A stretch of 39,169 nucleotides of DNA from Acidobacteriota bacterium (GTDB taxonomy: Bacteria > Acidobacteriota > Terriglobia > Terriglobales > Acidobacteriaceae), in contig JANYDG010000070.1 of NCBI GenBank assembly GCA_025359885.1, positions 1 to 39,169 on the forward strand. Direction: 5' to 3'. Under the pieces are notes generated by a model, which saw only the letters and a program-made list of their open reading frames with translations, was not told where the DNA came from and ran no database searches. Position 1 is the first letter of the stretch; each line of letters opens with the position of its first letter. Made by a program: the position numbers and the translations under genes. Positions 16,190-24,179 of this stretch are shown here, one piece after another.

Positions 16190-18607
16190 ATGGCCGCCAT
16201 GTCCCTGATTGAAGACAAAACCCGAGTTGAAGGTCGCGTGGAGAGCCGCATGGCTGTTTCGCCTCCGGAGCCTGGTTTTTTTGACGCTAGCCCGGACCCT
16301 GCATTGGAAGAGCTGGTGCGTCTGGCTGCGGTGCTTTCCGGAGCGGACTACGCCTACATTGCGTGGGTGGATGCGACGCGGCTTACGTTCAAAAGCACGT
16401 ACGGATTTATGGCACGGGAGCAGGGTCGGCTTTCGAGCGCCTGCCATTGGGTTGTGTTGCAGGGTGCACCGCTGCTGGTCAAGGACGCCGAGATGGACAC
16501 GCGGTTTCGCCCAGGGGGTGTGGAGCTTGAGAACGCGCGGCTGTGCCGTTCCTATCTTGGGATTCCTCTGGTGGGGCCGGGCAACCGGGTGATGGGAACG
16601 CTGGCGGCGCTGGGGATTGAAGAGAACCGGTTCAGCCAGGAACACATCAATCTGCTTGGAATTCTGGCCCGCCAAGTGGTGACGCGGGTTGAGCTGTACA
16701 GCCGAACGGCGGCGCAGGAGCAGGCGCAGCGATCGCGCCAGCGACTGGAGCGGGCGCTTGCGATTGAGAGAAATTTTGTGGCTGCCACGCTGGATTCGAT
16801 TCCGGCGCTGGTGGCGGTACTGGACACGGCGGGGCGGATTGTGCGATTCAATCGCCCGTGTGAAGAGCTGACCGGACTGCGTCTGGCGGACATTGTTGGG
16901 CGGCCTTTTGTGGAAGAGGTGCTGGTGGAGCGCGAGGCGCGGGGCTGGGCACAGGACAAGGTGCTGCTTGCGGCGAGTGGACAGGTGGCCGGGCCGTACG
17001 AAAATCTGTGGCGAACGGGCCAGGGGCTTCCCCGGCGGGTGAGTTGGACGCTTCGGCCGCTGCTGGGACTGGGCGGAGAGTTGCAATATCTGATTGCAAG
17101 CGGCCGGGATGTGACCGGGCAGCGACAAGCAGAGCAGGCACTGCTGACCAGTGAAACGCGCTACAAGCATGTGGTCGAAAACAGTCTTGGCTTTGTGTTT
17201 ACATGCACGATCGAGGGTCGGCTGACCTCATTGAACACGTACACGGCGGAAAGCCTCGGCTACCGGACTGAAGATCTGACGGGCAAGCCGCTGACTGATT
17301 TGATGAGCAAACCGGGCGTACAGGAGTTCGCGGAGAGCCTGAAGACAATTATCAAGACTGGCGAGTACCAGGGAACGATTCCCTTCCTGCGCAAGGATGG
17401 TACGGAACGCCGGATTGCTTTCCGCAGCCGGCGCATGGACTTGCCGGGCAGTGCCTCGTTTGTGCTGACGCATGGCATGGACGTGACTGAGCAGCAGGAA
17501 GCAGAGGACGAGTTGCAATTGGTGCGACGCCAGCGTGAGCTGATTCTGGCTGCGGTTGGCGATGGCATCTATGGGATGGATCTTGAAGGCAAGTTAACGT
17601 TCATGAACCCCGCTTCGGCAAAAATGCTGGGATACACAGCAGAAGAGTTGCAGGGCAAGGACATTCACGAAGTGATCCATCACAGTCATGCGGATGGAAC
17701 ACAACATTCCAAGGCGAATTGCCCCATTCTCCTTGGATTGAGACGACGGGAAGGAGCTCGCATCCGCGACGATGTTTTTTGGCGCAAGGATGGGACGACT
17801 GTACCCGTGGAATATGTAGCAAGTCCAATTATCGATGAGGGGCAGATAGCCGGTATGGTCGTAGCATTCCAAGACGTTTCAGAACGCCGCAGGCTGGAGA
17901 AGATGAAGGATGAATTCATCTCGACCGTGAGCCACGAGTTGCGCACGCCGCTTACATCTTTGCGGGCATCTCTGGGACTGATTTCTTCAGGGTCTCTGGA
18001 CAAGCGTCCAGAGAAACAGAAGCAGATGCTTGAAGTGGCGATTGGCAATTGCGACCGTTTGGTGCGTCTGGTCAACGACATTCTGGACTTTGATCGGGTA
18101 GAAAAGGGTGGCATGCCGCTGCATCGCGAGGTGCTGCCCGCAGGGAACATTCTGCGGCGCGCGGCCGATGTAGAAAACGAAGCGGCACTGAAGGCGCAGA
18201 TTACCTTCCGGTTCGAGGCCTCGTCGAAGATTCTGGTGCATGTGGATCAGGAGCGCATCCTGCAGGTGCTCTCGGAGCTGGTTTCAAACGCGATCAAGTT
18301 TTCGCCGCCGCAGACCATCATCAAGCTGAGTGCACAACTGGCTGAGAAGGACGAGGTCTGCATTGTGGTTGAAGACCAGGGACGCGGGATTCCGCAGGAG
18401 AAGCTGGATATGATCTTTGAGCGGTTTCAGCAGGGCGATGCTTCTGACTCTCGGGCGCTGGGAGGGACGGGCCTGGGACTGGCGATTTGCCGACGGATTG
18501 TGCAGCAACATGGGGGGCGGATCTGGGCGGAGAGCGAGCCGGGCAAGGGGAGCAAATTTCTATTTACGGTGCCAGCGGGGATTGCTGAGGGTGCCGTCGC
18601 CTCGTAG
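16190..18607 (+). CDS. Soluble sensor histidine kinase, GAF-PAS-PAS-PAS-HisKA-HATPase
   Basis: An 805-residue kinase with no membrane segment, so it senses a cytoplasmic signal. Domains in order are a GAF domain (about 35-170), three PAS domains (about 195-315, 322-435 and 448-565), HisKA with phospho-accepting H582 in STVSHELRTPL, and HATPase_c with the N box around N700 (ELVSNAIKFSPP), G1 box EDQGRGIP (728-735) and GGTGLGLAI (758-766). The PAS domains show the usual D-x-x-G-x-x-x-x-x-N pattern but no clear haem or flavin cysteine motif. There is no receiver domain and no response regulator gene beside it, so the partner is encoded elsewhere. The ATG at 16190 lacks a clear ribosome site; ATG 16199 is an alternative. 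Confidence 0.93.
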   Translation: MAAMSLIEDKTRVEGRVESRMAVSPPEPGFFDASPDPALEELVRLAAVLSGADYAYIAWVDATRLTFKSTYGFMAREQGRLSSACHWVVLQGAPLLVKDAEMDTRFRPGGVELENARLCRSYLGIPLVGPGNRVMGTLAALGIEENRFSQEHINLLGILARQVVTRVELYSRTAAQEQAQRSRQRLERALAIERNFVAATLDSIPALVAVLDTAGRIVRFNRPCEELTGLRLADIVGRPFVEEVLVEREARGWAQDKVLLAASGQVAGPYENLWRTGQGLPRRVSWTLRPLLGLGGELQYLIASGRDVTGQRQAEQALLTSETRYKHVVENSLGFVFTCTIEGRLTSLNTYTAESLGYRTEDLTGKPLTDLMSKPGVQEFAESLKTIIKTGEYQGTIPFLRKDGTERRIAFRSRRMDLPGSASFVLTHGMDVTEQQEAEDELQLVRRQRELILAAVGDGIYGMDLEGKLTFMNPASAKMLGYTAEELQGKDIHEVIHHSHADGTQHSKANCPILLGLRRREGARIRDDVFWRKDGTTVPVEYVASPIIDEGQIAGMVVAFQDVSERRRLEKMKDEFISTVSHELRTPLTSLRASLGLISSGSLDKRPEKQKQMLEVAIGNCDRLVRLVNDILDFDRVEKGGMPLHREVLPAGNILRRAADVENEAALKAQITFRFEASSKILVHVDQERILQVLSELVSNAIKFSPPQTIIKLSAQLAEKDEVCIVVEDQGRGIPQEKLDMIFERFQQGDASDSRALGGTGLGLAICRRIVQQHGGRIWAESEPGKGSKFLFTVPAGIAEGAVAS

Positions 18608-18824
18608 ATTCAGACCGTCTGCGGAGAGATCGGGGGCTCTGCGGCAAGGCCACTTCCAGGCCTATCCCATTGCGGGAGGGTTGGGCACTGCTGCGTGCAA
18701 GGGACCAAATTCCTCGAATCGACCGCCTGCGACCTGCGGACTGATAAACTCGATTGGAACCTACTGATTGCTTTCTCTCCCGTCTATAGGAAGTGAAGCA
18801 AAGATTCACGAATTTGATTGAGTT

Positions 18825-18830
18825 GAGGAG
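18825..18830 (+). promoter_or_regulatory. Ribosome binding site GAGGAG deciding the porin-like start
   Basis: GAGGAG ends 7 bases before a GTG at 18838. An alternative GTG at 18793 has AGGAA only 1 base away, too close to work well, so 18838 is preferred. Confidence 0.5.
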
Positions 18831-18837
18831 AAGTTTG

Positions 18838-19407
18838 GTGAAGGGTGCTTTTCTGCTGAGTGTTTTTGCGTTGATTTTGCCCGTTTCTGTGGCTGCCCAG
18901 GTGGTGGCGAAACCCACGAATGCGGATGCTGTTGCCCCGTTGCAGCGGTATGAAGTGTATGGTGGCGCGGCTTATTCTTCGGCCAACCAGGTGAAGGGCT
19001 CTTCGGCGCTGATCGGATACAACGTGGGTGCGGATGCCAAGCTGAAGAAGTGGTTTGGCGGGGCGGTCGACTTTGGGAGCTATGGTTCGTCGAGCGGGGT
19101 GGCGAAGCCGACGGTGACGACGGTGCTGGCGGGGCCGGAGTTCTATATTCCTTCGGACAACCTGACCGGGTTTTTGCATGTTCTGTTTGGCGGGGCGCAC
19201 ACGGGCAATGTGGGAGCGACGCCGAATATCTCCTTTGCGTACGCAATTGGCGGCGGCTTTACTTATGCAGTGGCGAAGCATTGGGCGGTTCGCGTCTCGG
19301 GCGACGGCATTGCGTCTTCGTTTGTGCTGGACCCGAACAAACAGGGCTATTCAGCGCATACGCATGTGAATGCGCGTGCGACGGGCGGAGTGGCTTACCG
19401 CTTCTGA
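18838..19407 (+). CDS. Small outer-membrane beta-barrel protein
   Basis: A 189-residue protein with a signal peptide (VKGAFLLSVFALILPVSVAA, read with initiator Met) followed by alternating polar/hydrophobic strands with glycines and aromatic girdle residues (YEVYGGAAYSS, FGGAVDFGSYG, ISFAYAIGGGFTYA). It ends in A-T-G-G-V-A-Y-R-F, the C-terminal phenylalanine of barrel proteins inserted by the BAM machinery. It is the OmpA/OmpW-like eight-stranded type (outer membrane protein beta-barrel domain). A longer version starting at GTG 18793 would just extend the signal peptide by 15 residues. A strong terminator follows. The substrate or role is unknown. Confidence 0.8.
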   Translation: MKGAFLLSVFALILPVSVAAQVVAKPTNADAVAPLQRYEVYGGAAYSSANQVKGSSALIGYNVGADAKLKKWFGGAVDFGSYGSSSGVAKPTVTTVLAGPEFYIPSDNLTGFLHVLFGGAHTGNVGATPNISFAYAIGGGFTYAVAKHWAVRVSGDGIASSFVLDPNKQGYSAHTHVNARATGGVAYRF

Positions 19408-19430
19408 ATTCGAAATTTGAGACCAGTCTG

Positions 19431-19462
19431 AGCCAGAACATGAGGTTATGTTCTGGCTTTTT
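19431..19462 (+). terminator. Rho-independent terminator after the beta-barrel gene
   Basis: Perfect 11-bp stem (19431-19441 with 19448-19458), a 6-base loop (GAGGTT) and a T run (19458-19462) 24 bases past the stop codon. It closes the plus-strand gene; its last bases touch the end of the convergent deaminase gene. Confidence 0.9.
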
Positions 19463-19969
19463 CTATGCTGAGGGGTCGGCTACTGGCAGTTCGCCGATGT
19501 CTTCATTCCAGATGTCGGGGTGGGCAGCGATGTAGCCGTTGAGGAGGTCTACGCACTCCTGGCTGTCGAGATCGATGACATTGACGCCGAGTTCGCGGAG
19601 CCAATCGAGGCCACCCTGGAAGGTTCGGCTTTCGCCGACGACGAGGGTTCCAAAGCGGAACTGTCGCACCAGGCCGCTGCAGTACCAGCAGGGCGCGAGG
19701 GTGGTGACCATGACGAGATCGCGATAGGAGGCCTGGCGGCCGGCGCGGCGGAAGGCGTCAGTTTCGCCATGGATTGAAGGGTCGGCTTGCTGGACGCGTC
19801 GATTGTGGCCGCGGCTGATGAGGGTGCCATCGAGTGAGAAGATGGCAGCGCCGATGGGAATCCCGCCTTCCTGGAGGCCTTGGCGGGCTTCTTCGATGGC
19901 GATGCTCAACATTCTGGAGTAGAGCGTCAGCGGCGTTGTGGAGGAAGGGATCTGACTTTCGGTATTCAT
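19463..19969 (-). CDS. Yeast-type cytosine deaminase
   Basis: A 168-residue zinc deaminase of the CDA superfamily, most like fungal cytosine deaminase (FCY1): EEARQGLQEGGIPIGAA, RGHNRRVQQ and a C-terminal PDIWNEDIGE all match that enzyme's plan. Zinc ligands would be H67, C94 and C97, and E69 (in HGETDAF) is the proton shuttle; D157 in EDIGE matches the substrate-contacting aspartate. It should convert cytosine to uracil plus ammonia for pyrimidine salvage; related guanine or tRNA deaminases are less likely given the C-terminal DIGE tail. The ATG at 19969 has AGGA about 5 bases upstream. It is divergent from the paoABCD-like operon. Confidence 0.85.
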   Translation of the reverse strand: MNTESQIPSSTTPLTLYSRMLSIAIEEARQGLQEGGIPIGAAIFSLDGTLISRGHNRRVQQADPSIHGETDAFRRAGRQASYRDLVMVTTLAPCWYCSGLVRQFRFGTLVVGESRTFQGGLDWLRELGVNVIDLDSQECVDLLNGYIAAHPDIWNEDIGELPVADPSA

Positions 19970-20019
19970 CTGTCCTGTTGCAAGGATACGGTAAGGATGC
20001 GGGTGCGGAGTTGCTGGGG

Positions 20020-20032
20020 TGAAACGGTTTCA
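20020..20032. promoter_or_regulatory. Palindrome TGAAACGGTTTCA in the divergent control region
   Basis: Perfect 6-bp arms around one central base, located midway in the 140-base region between the cytosine deaminase start (19969) and the Fe-S subunit start (20110). Its placement suits a shared operator for the divergent genes. The regulator is unknown. Confidence 0.35.
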
Positions 20033-20099
20033 GATTGCCCTGTTCGGGGCGGGGCTGGTTCGTTTAGGATGAGCGGACGGATGGTTGCTTGATGCCATC

Positions 20100-20104
20100 G
20101 GAGG
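20100..20104 (+). promoter_or_regulatory. Ribosome binding site GGAGG deciding the Fe-S subunit start
   Basis: GGAGG ends 5 bases before the ATG at 20110, whereas the upstream in-frame ATG at 20092 and TTG at 20089 have no such site. Confidence 0.55.
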
Positions 20105-20109
20105 TCAGG

Positions 20110-20799
20110 ATGGAAGAGACACCAAAACTGCGGCCGGATCAGCAGATGCTGGGACTGGAACCGCTTGGAGTGGGTGACGACCAGGGAGAGGCCGGGTTTG
20201 GCGGGCGGTTGAGCCGACGGAGCTTTCTCTCAGGTTTAGGGGCAACGAGCCTGGTGGTTGGCGCTTCCCCGCTGGCCTTGACGGCCGAACCCGCTGTCGG
20301 TTCCAGGGGGGCTGAAGACGGTGCAGTCGTGGCAAATTCTGTACTGGTGAACGGCAAGAAGGTTGAGTTAGGCGGTCTTGACCCGCGGGTGACTTTGCTG
20401 GACCTGCTTCGCGAGCGGCTCTACCTGACAGGGACGAAAAAGGGTTGCGACCATGGGCAGTGTGGCGCTTGCACGGTGCATGTGGATGGGCGGCGTGTGA
20501 ATTCCTGCCTGACGCTGGCGGTGATGCTGGCGGGCAAGGAAGTGACGACGATCGAGGGCATTGGCCAGCCGGGTAATCTGCACGCGATGCAGGCGGCCTT
20601 TGTGGAGCATGACGGATACCAGTGTGGCTATTGCACATCTGGGCAGATCATGTCTGCGGTTGCGCTGCTGAAGGAGCCGATTGGCCCGACAGACGAAGAT
20701 GTGAAGCACGGCATGGCTGGCAATATTTGCCGATGCGGGGCGTATCAGAACATCGTCGCGGCGGTGCAGCAGGTGCGTGGGGTTCCGGTGAGCGCCTGA
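20110..20799 (+). CDS. paoA: Aldehyde oxidoreductase 2Fe-2S subunit (PaoA-like), Tat-exported
   Basis: A 229-residue small subunit of a xanthine-oxidase-family molybdenum enzyme. A twin-arginine signal (LSRRSFLSGLGATSLVV, with RR at 36-37) leads the protein and its bound partners to the periplasm. The plant-type 2Fe-2S domain has C113, C118, C121 and C133; the second, helical 2Fe-2S domain has C172, C175, C207 and C209 (CGYC and CRC). This Tat-signal-plus-two-clusters layout matches E. coli PaoA (YagT), the electron-transfer subunit of periplasmic aldehyde oxidoreductase. Its three partners follow on the same strand. The 30-residue N-terminal extension before the RR motif is long but not unusual. 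Cytoplasmic xanthine dehydrogenase subunits lack such a signal. Confidence 0.92.
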   Translation: MEETPKLRPDQQMLGLEPLGVGDDQGEAGFGGRLSRRSFLSGLGATSLVVGASPLALTAEPAVGSRGAEDGAVVANSVLVNGKKVELGGLDPRVTLLDLLRERLYLTGTKKGCDHGQCGACTVHVDGRRVNSCLTLAVMLAGKEVTTIEGIGQPGNLHAMQAAFVEHDGYQCGYCTSGQIMSAVALLKEPIGPTDEDVKHGMAGNICRCGAYQNIVAAVQQVRGVPVSA

Positions 20800-20899
20800 G
20801 AGTTCGTTACTGCCACCCTGGCCGGAAGAACAACGACTTGGCGAGGATGGGCAACCGGATTTTGTGACACTTTGAGCCATTGAGTTGGCGGGGGTTGTG

Positions 20900-21883
20900 A
20901 TGCAGAGCTTTACCTATGAAAAGGCTGGATCGGTAGAGAAAGCGGCTGGTAGCAGCGGCAAGTTTATCGCCGGCGGCACGACGCTGGTTGACCTGATGAA
21001 GATGGGCGTGGAGGCACCGACGGCGCTGGTAGATATTTCCGGGCTGCCGCTGGGGCAGATTGAGACGCTGCCCAATGGTGGGCTCATGATTGGGGCGATG
21101 GTGCGGAACAGCGACGTGGCCAACCATGCCACAGTTGCGGCCCACTACGCGGTGCTGTCTGAGGCGCTGCTTTCGGGGGCTTCACCGCAGTTGCGGAATA
21201 TGGCGACAACGGGAGGCAACCTGCTGCAGCGAACGCGTTGCCCCTATTTTCGCGACCCGAGTGCTGGGGGGTGTAACAAGCGGATGCCTGGATCGGGCTG
21301 CTCGGCGATTGAAGGTCATCACCGAATGATGGCGGTGCTGGGTACGAGCGACAAGTGCATTGCAACGCATCCCTCCGACATGTGCGTTGCGCTGACCGCG
21401 CTGGAGGCGGTGATCCACATCCAGGGAACGGGCTCGAACGGCAACGGGGGCAAGCGGACGGTGGCGATTGGCGACTTTTACAAGTTACCTGGGGATACGC
21501 CGCATGTGGAGAATTCGCTGGAGCCGGGAGAGTTGATCACGCATGTGGAGTTGCCTCCGCCTGCCAAGGGTGGCAAGCAGGTGTATGTGAAGCTGCGGGA
21601 CCGGGCGAGCTATGAATTTGCGCTTTCTTCTGCGGCGGTGGTGGCTGTGGTGGAGGGCGGGCACATCAAGTCAATTCGCGTGGCGATGGGCGGAGTGGGA
21701 ACGCGGCCCTGGCGTTCACACGAGGCAGAGGCAGCGCTGGTGGGCAAGGCAGCGAACGCGGTAACTTTTCGCGCGGCGGCAGAAGCGGCACTGAAGGGCG
21801 CAAAGCCCCTGCCGGAAAACGGATTCAAGGTAGAGCTTGCCAAGCGTTGCGTGGCGCGGGCTCTGAAAATGGCAACGGCGTAG
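20900..21883 (+). CDS. paoB: Aldehyde oxidoreductase FAD / 4Fe-4S subunit (PaoB-like)
   Basis: A 327-residue FAD-binding middle subunit. It has the FAD motifs IAGGTTLVDLMK (23-34) and MATTGGNLLQ (101-110), followed by a cysteine-rich insert RTRCPYF...CNKRMPGSGC that matches the extra 4Fe-4S cluster of PaoB; candidate ligands are C114, C125, C134 and C153. There is no export signal, in line with co-export on the Tat signal of PaoA. The ATG at 20900 is preferred because a GGCGGGGG run ends 5 bases before it; a TTG at 20885 is in frame upstream. The 100-base gap after paoA holds no gene or clear terminator. Electrons would pass from the molybdenum site through the 2Fe-2S subunit to this FAD. Confidence 0.92.
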   Translation: MQSFTYEKAGSVEKAAGSSGKFIAGGTTLVDLMKMGVEAPTALVDISGLPLGQIETLPNGGLMIGAMVRNSDVANHATVAAHYAVLSEALLSGASPQLRNMATTGGNLLQRTRCPYFRDPSAGGCNKRMPGSGCSAIEGHHRMMAVLGTSDKCIATHPSDMCVALTALEAVIHIQGTGSNGNGGKRTVAIGDFYKLPGDTPHVENSLEPGELITHVELPPPAKGGKQVYVKLRDRASYEFALSSAAVVAVVEGGHIKSIRVAMGGVGTRPWRSHEAEAALVGKAANAVTFRAAAEAALKGAKPLPENGFKVELAKRCVARALKMATA

Positions 21884-21912
21884 GTCTGCAGCGAGTCAAG
21901 GGAGAGGGAAAG

Positions 21913-24168
21913 ATGGCGATGGGAATGGATGCGGCGGGCGGCCTGGGCAAAGACATTATTGGAGCGGCAGTTTCGCGTATTGACGGCCCGCTGAAGACTA
22001 CCGGAACGGCGCATTACACTGCAGATTTTCATTTTGCCTCGATGGCCCACGCAGTGCCGGTGCAGAGCACGATTGCCAGCGGGCGCATCAAGCGGATCGA
22101 TCTGTCGGTGGCTGAGAAGATGCCGGGCGTGCTGCTGGTGTTGCATTACGGCAACATGGACAGGCTCTATCGCGTGGTCCCAAATGACTTTTCTGCGACT
22201 ACGAGCGAGGCGCGGCCTCCATTTGAAGACGAGAGGATCTACCACTGGGGGCAGTTTGTCGCGCTCGTGGTCGGTGAAACGCTGGAGCAGGCAACGGCTG
22301 CCGCCCGGGCCGTGACGGTGGAGTACGAGACGAAAGCTGCTTCGCTGAAGCCAAGCCTGAGCGACTACCAGGGCAAGCGCAAATCCGTTTCAAAGCGTGG
22401 GGAAGTGGACAAGGCTTTTTCAAATGCGGCGGTGAAGATCGACCAGAACTACATTACTCCGGTTGAAACGCACAATCCGATCGAGATGCATGCGACGGTG
22501 GCGCAATGGGAAGGCGACAAAGTTACGCTTTACGAGACCTCTCAGGGGGTGTGGAATCACCGTTTGGCGATGGCTCAGGTGCTCGGCCTGCCTCGCGAAA
22601 ACGTACAGGTGATCACCAAGTTTCTTGGATCGGGATTTGGGGGCAAGCTGTTTCCCTGGCCACACTCTGCCTTAGCAGCGGTGGCGGCACGGCGCATTCA
22701 ACGTCCGGTGAAGCTGAGCCTCTCGCGCAAGATGATGTTTACCAACGTGGGCCATCGTCCGCGATGTGAGCAGCAAATCAAGATTGGGGCGACGGCTGAG
22801 GGCAAACTGGTTGCGTTGCGCCAGGATTATCTGAACCACACTTCGTTCATCGACGATATCGATGAGGGCTGTGGTGAAGCGACGCCCTACCTGTACAGCG
22901 TACCGAACCTGGAAGTGACGTCGGCATTGGTTCAGCGAAATACGGGAACTCCCTCGCCGATGCGCGGACCGGGGGCGGTGCCGGGGCTGTTTGCAATGGA
23001 ATCTGCCATGGACGAGTTAGCGATTGCTCTGAAGATTGATCCAGTGGAACTGCGACTGCGTAATGAGCCGGTCAAGGACGAGGGGACGGGGCAGGAATTT
23101 TCTTCACGCCATCTGAAGGAGTGCCTGGAGACGGGCAAGCAGAAATTTGGCTGGGAGAAGCGAACTGCGGCGGTTGGTTCGATGAGACGCGATGGAAAGA
23201 TCCTTGGCTGGGGCATGGCTGCGGCGAGCTGGGGTGCTTACCGGTTTGGGGCTTCGGCGACGGTTGAGCTTTGTGCGGATGGGCGAGTCTGTGTTCGCTC
23301 TGCAACGCAGGACGTTGGGACGGGAACGTACACGGTGCTGGCGCAGGTGATGCATGAGAAGACGGGCGTGCCCTTTGACCGCATTGACGTAATCATCGGC
23401 GATACCAATCTTCCGGAGGGTGCAATGTCGGGTGGGTCGTGGGCGACCGCCAGTGCCCTTCCCGCTATTTCAGGGGCTGCTGCGAATGCTATCAAGACAC
23501 TGATGCAGATGGCTGTGTCAACGAGCGGTTCGGCTTTTCTGGACAAGGACCCGGCCACGTTGGAACTGAGCCAGGGTCGAGTTCATGTTTCAGGGCAGTC
23601 ACCTTCGACGGGCATTCCTTTTGAAGACGTGGTAAAGCTGGCGCGACTGAGCGGCATCACGGGCGAAGGTAAAACGATTCCGACATCCGATGATCCAAAG
23701 GCGAAGGACCTTTCTCTGCACTCCTATGCTGCCCAATTTGTGGAGGTTGAGTGGGAGCCCGAGATTGCGCGGTTGCGGGTGAGCCGGGTAGTGACGGTGG
23801 TGGATGTGGGCCGCATCATTAACCTGAAGGCTGCGACGAACCAGATACTTGGGGCGGTGGTGATGGGCATTGGAATGGGCCTGCTGGAGCAGACCAATTA
23901 TGAGCAGAGGACCGGCCAGCCGATCAACGGCAATATGGCGGACTACCTGATGGCGACGTGCGCTGATTCACCCAGGATTGACGTGACTTTCCTGAATCAT
24001 CCAGATCTGGCGCTGAATGAATATGGTGCACGTGGCGTAGGGGAGATTGGACTGGCCGGGGTGGCGCCGGCGATTACAGCAGCGGTGTACCATGCGACTG
24101 GAGTACGAGTGCGCCAAATTCCGGTGCGCATAGAAGACTTGCTCAAATCGGATGTTCGCGAGGCATAA
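21913..24168 (+). CDS. paoC: Aldehyde oxidoreductase molybdopterin subunit (PaoC-like)
   Basis: A 751-residue catalytic subunit of the xanthine-oxidase family. It starts with the conserved IGAAVSRIDGPLKTTGTAHY segment, continues through GSGFGGKLFPW and PSPMRGPGAVPG, and ends with the catalytic glutamate in GVGEIGLAG (E711). That glutamate is exactly 40 residues from the end, the same as I recall for E692 in the 732-residue E. coli PaoC. It would oxidise aldehydes to acids at a molybdenum cofactor (in PaoC, the cytidine dinucleotide form). The ATG at 21913 is chosen because GGAGAGGG precedes it; the start overlaps no gene and lies 29 bases after paoB. No signal peptide is present, as expected for a piggyback Tat substrate. 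The exact aldehyde is unknown. Confidence 0.93.
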   Translation: MAMGMDAAGGLGKDIIGAAVSRIDGPLKTTGTAHYTADFHFASMAHAVPVQSTIASGRIKRIDLSVAEKMPGVLLVLHYGNMDRLYRVVPNDFSATTSEARPPFEDERIYHWGQFVALVVGETLEQATAAARAVTVEYETKAASLKPSLSDYQGKRKSVSKRGEVDKAFSNAAVKIDQNYITPVETHNPIEMHATVAQWEGDKVTLYETSQGVWNHRLAMAQVLGLPRENVQVITKFLGSGFGGKLFPWPHSALAAVAARRIQRPVKLSLSRKMMFTNVGHRPRCEQQIKIGATAEGKLVALRQDYLNHTSFIDDIDEGCGEATPYLYSVPNLEVTSALVQRNTGTPSPMRGPGAVPGLFAMESAMDELAIALKIDPVELRLRNEPVKDEGTGQEFSSRHLKECLETGKQKFGWEKRTAAVGSMRRDGKILGWGMAAASWGAYRFGASATVELCADGRVCVRSATQDVGTGTYTVLAQVMHEKTGVPFDRIDVIIGDTNLPEGAMSGGSWATASALPAISGAAANAIKTLMQMAVSTSGSAFLDKDPATLELSQGRVHVSGQSPSTGIPFEDVVKLARLSGITGEGKTIPTSDDPKAKDLSLHSYAAQFVEVEWEPEIARLRVSRVVTVVDVGRIINLKAATNQILGAVVMGIGMGLLEQTNYEQRTGQPINGNMADYLMATCADSPRIDVTFLNHPDLALNEYGARGVGEIGLAGVAPAITAAVYHATGVRVRQIPVRIEDLLKSDVREA

Positions 24169-24179
24169 GACAAACCGCT

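Noticed and set aside
16187-17170. 327-codon open frame antisense to the histidine kinase
   Set aside because: It is opposite the GAF and PAS domains, is Arg/His/Pro-rich, and ends at the start of the real gene.
20041-20070. TAGGAT box as a firm promoter of paoA
   Set aside because: No matching -35 at a suitable distance; not distinctive enough to report as a feature.
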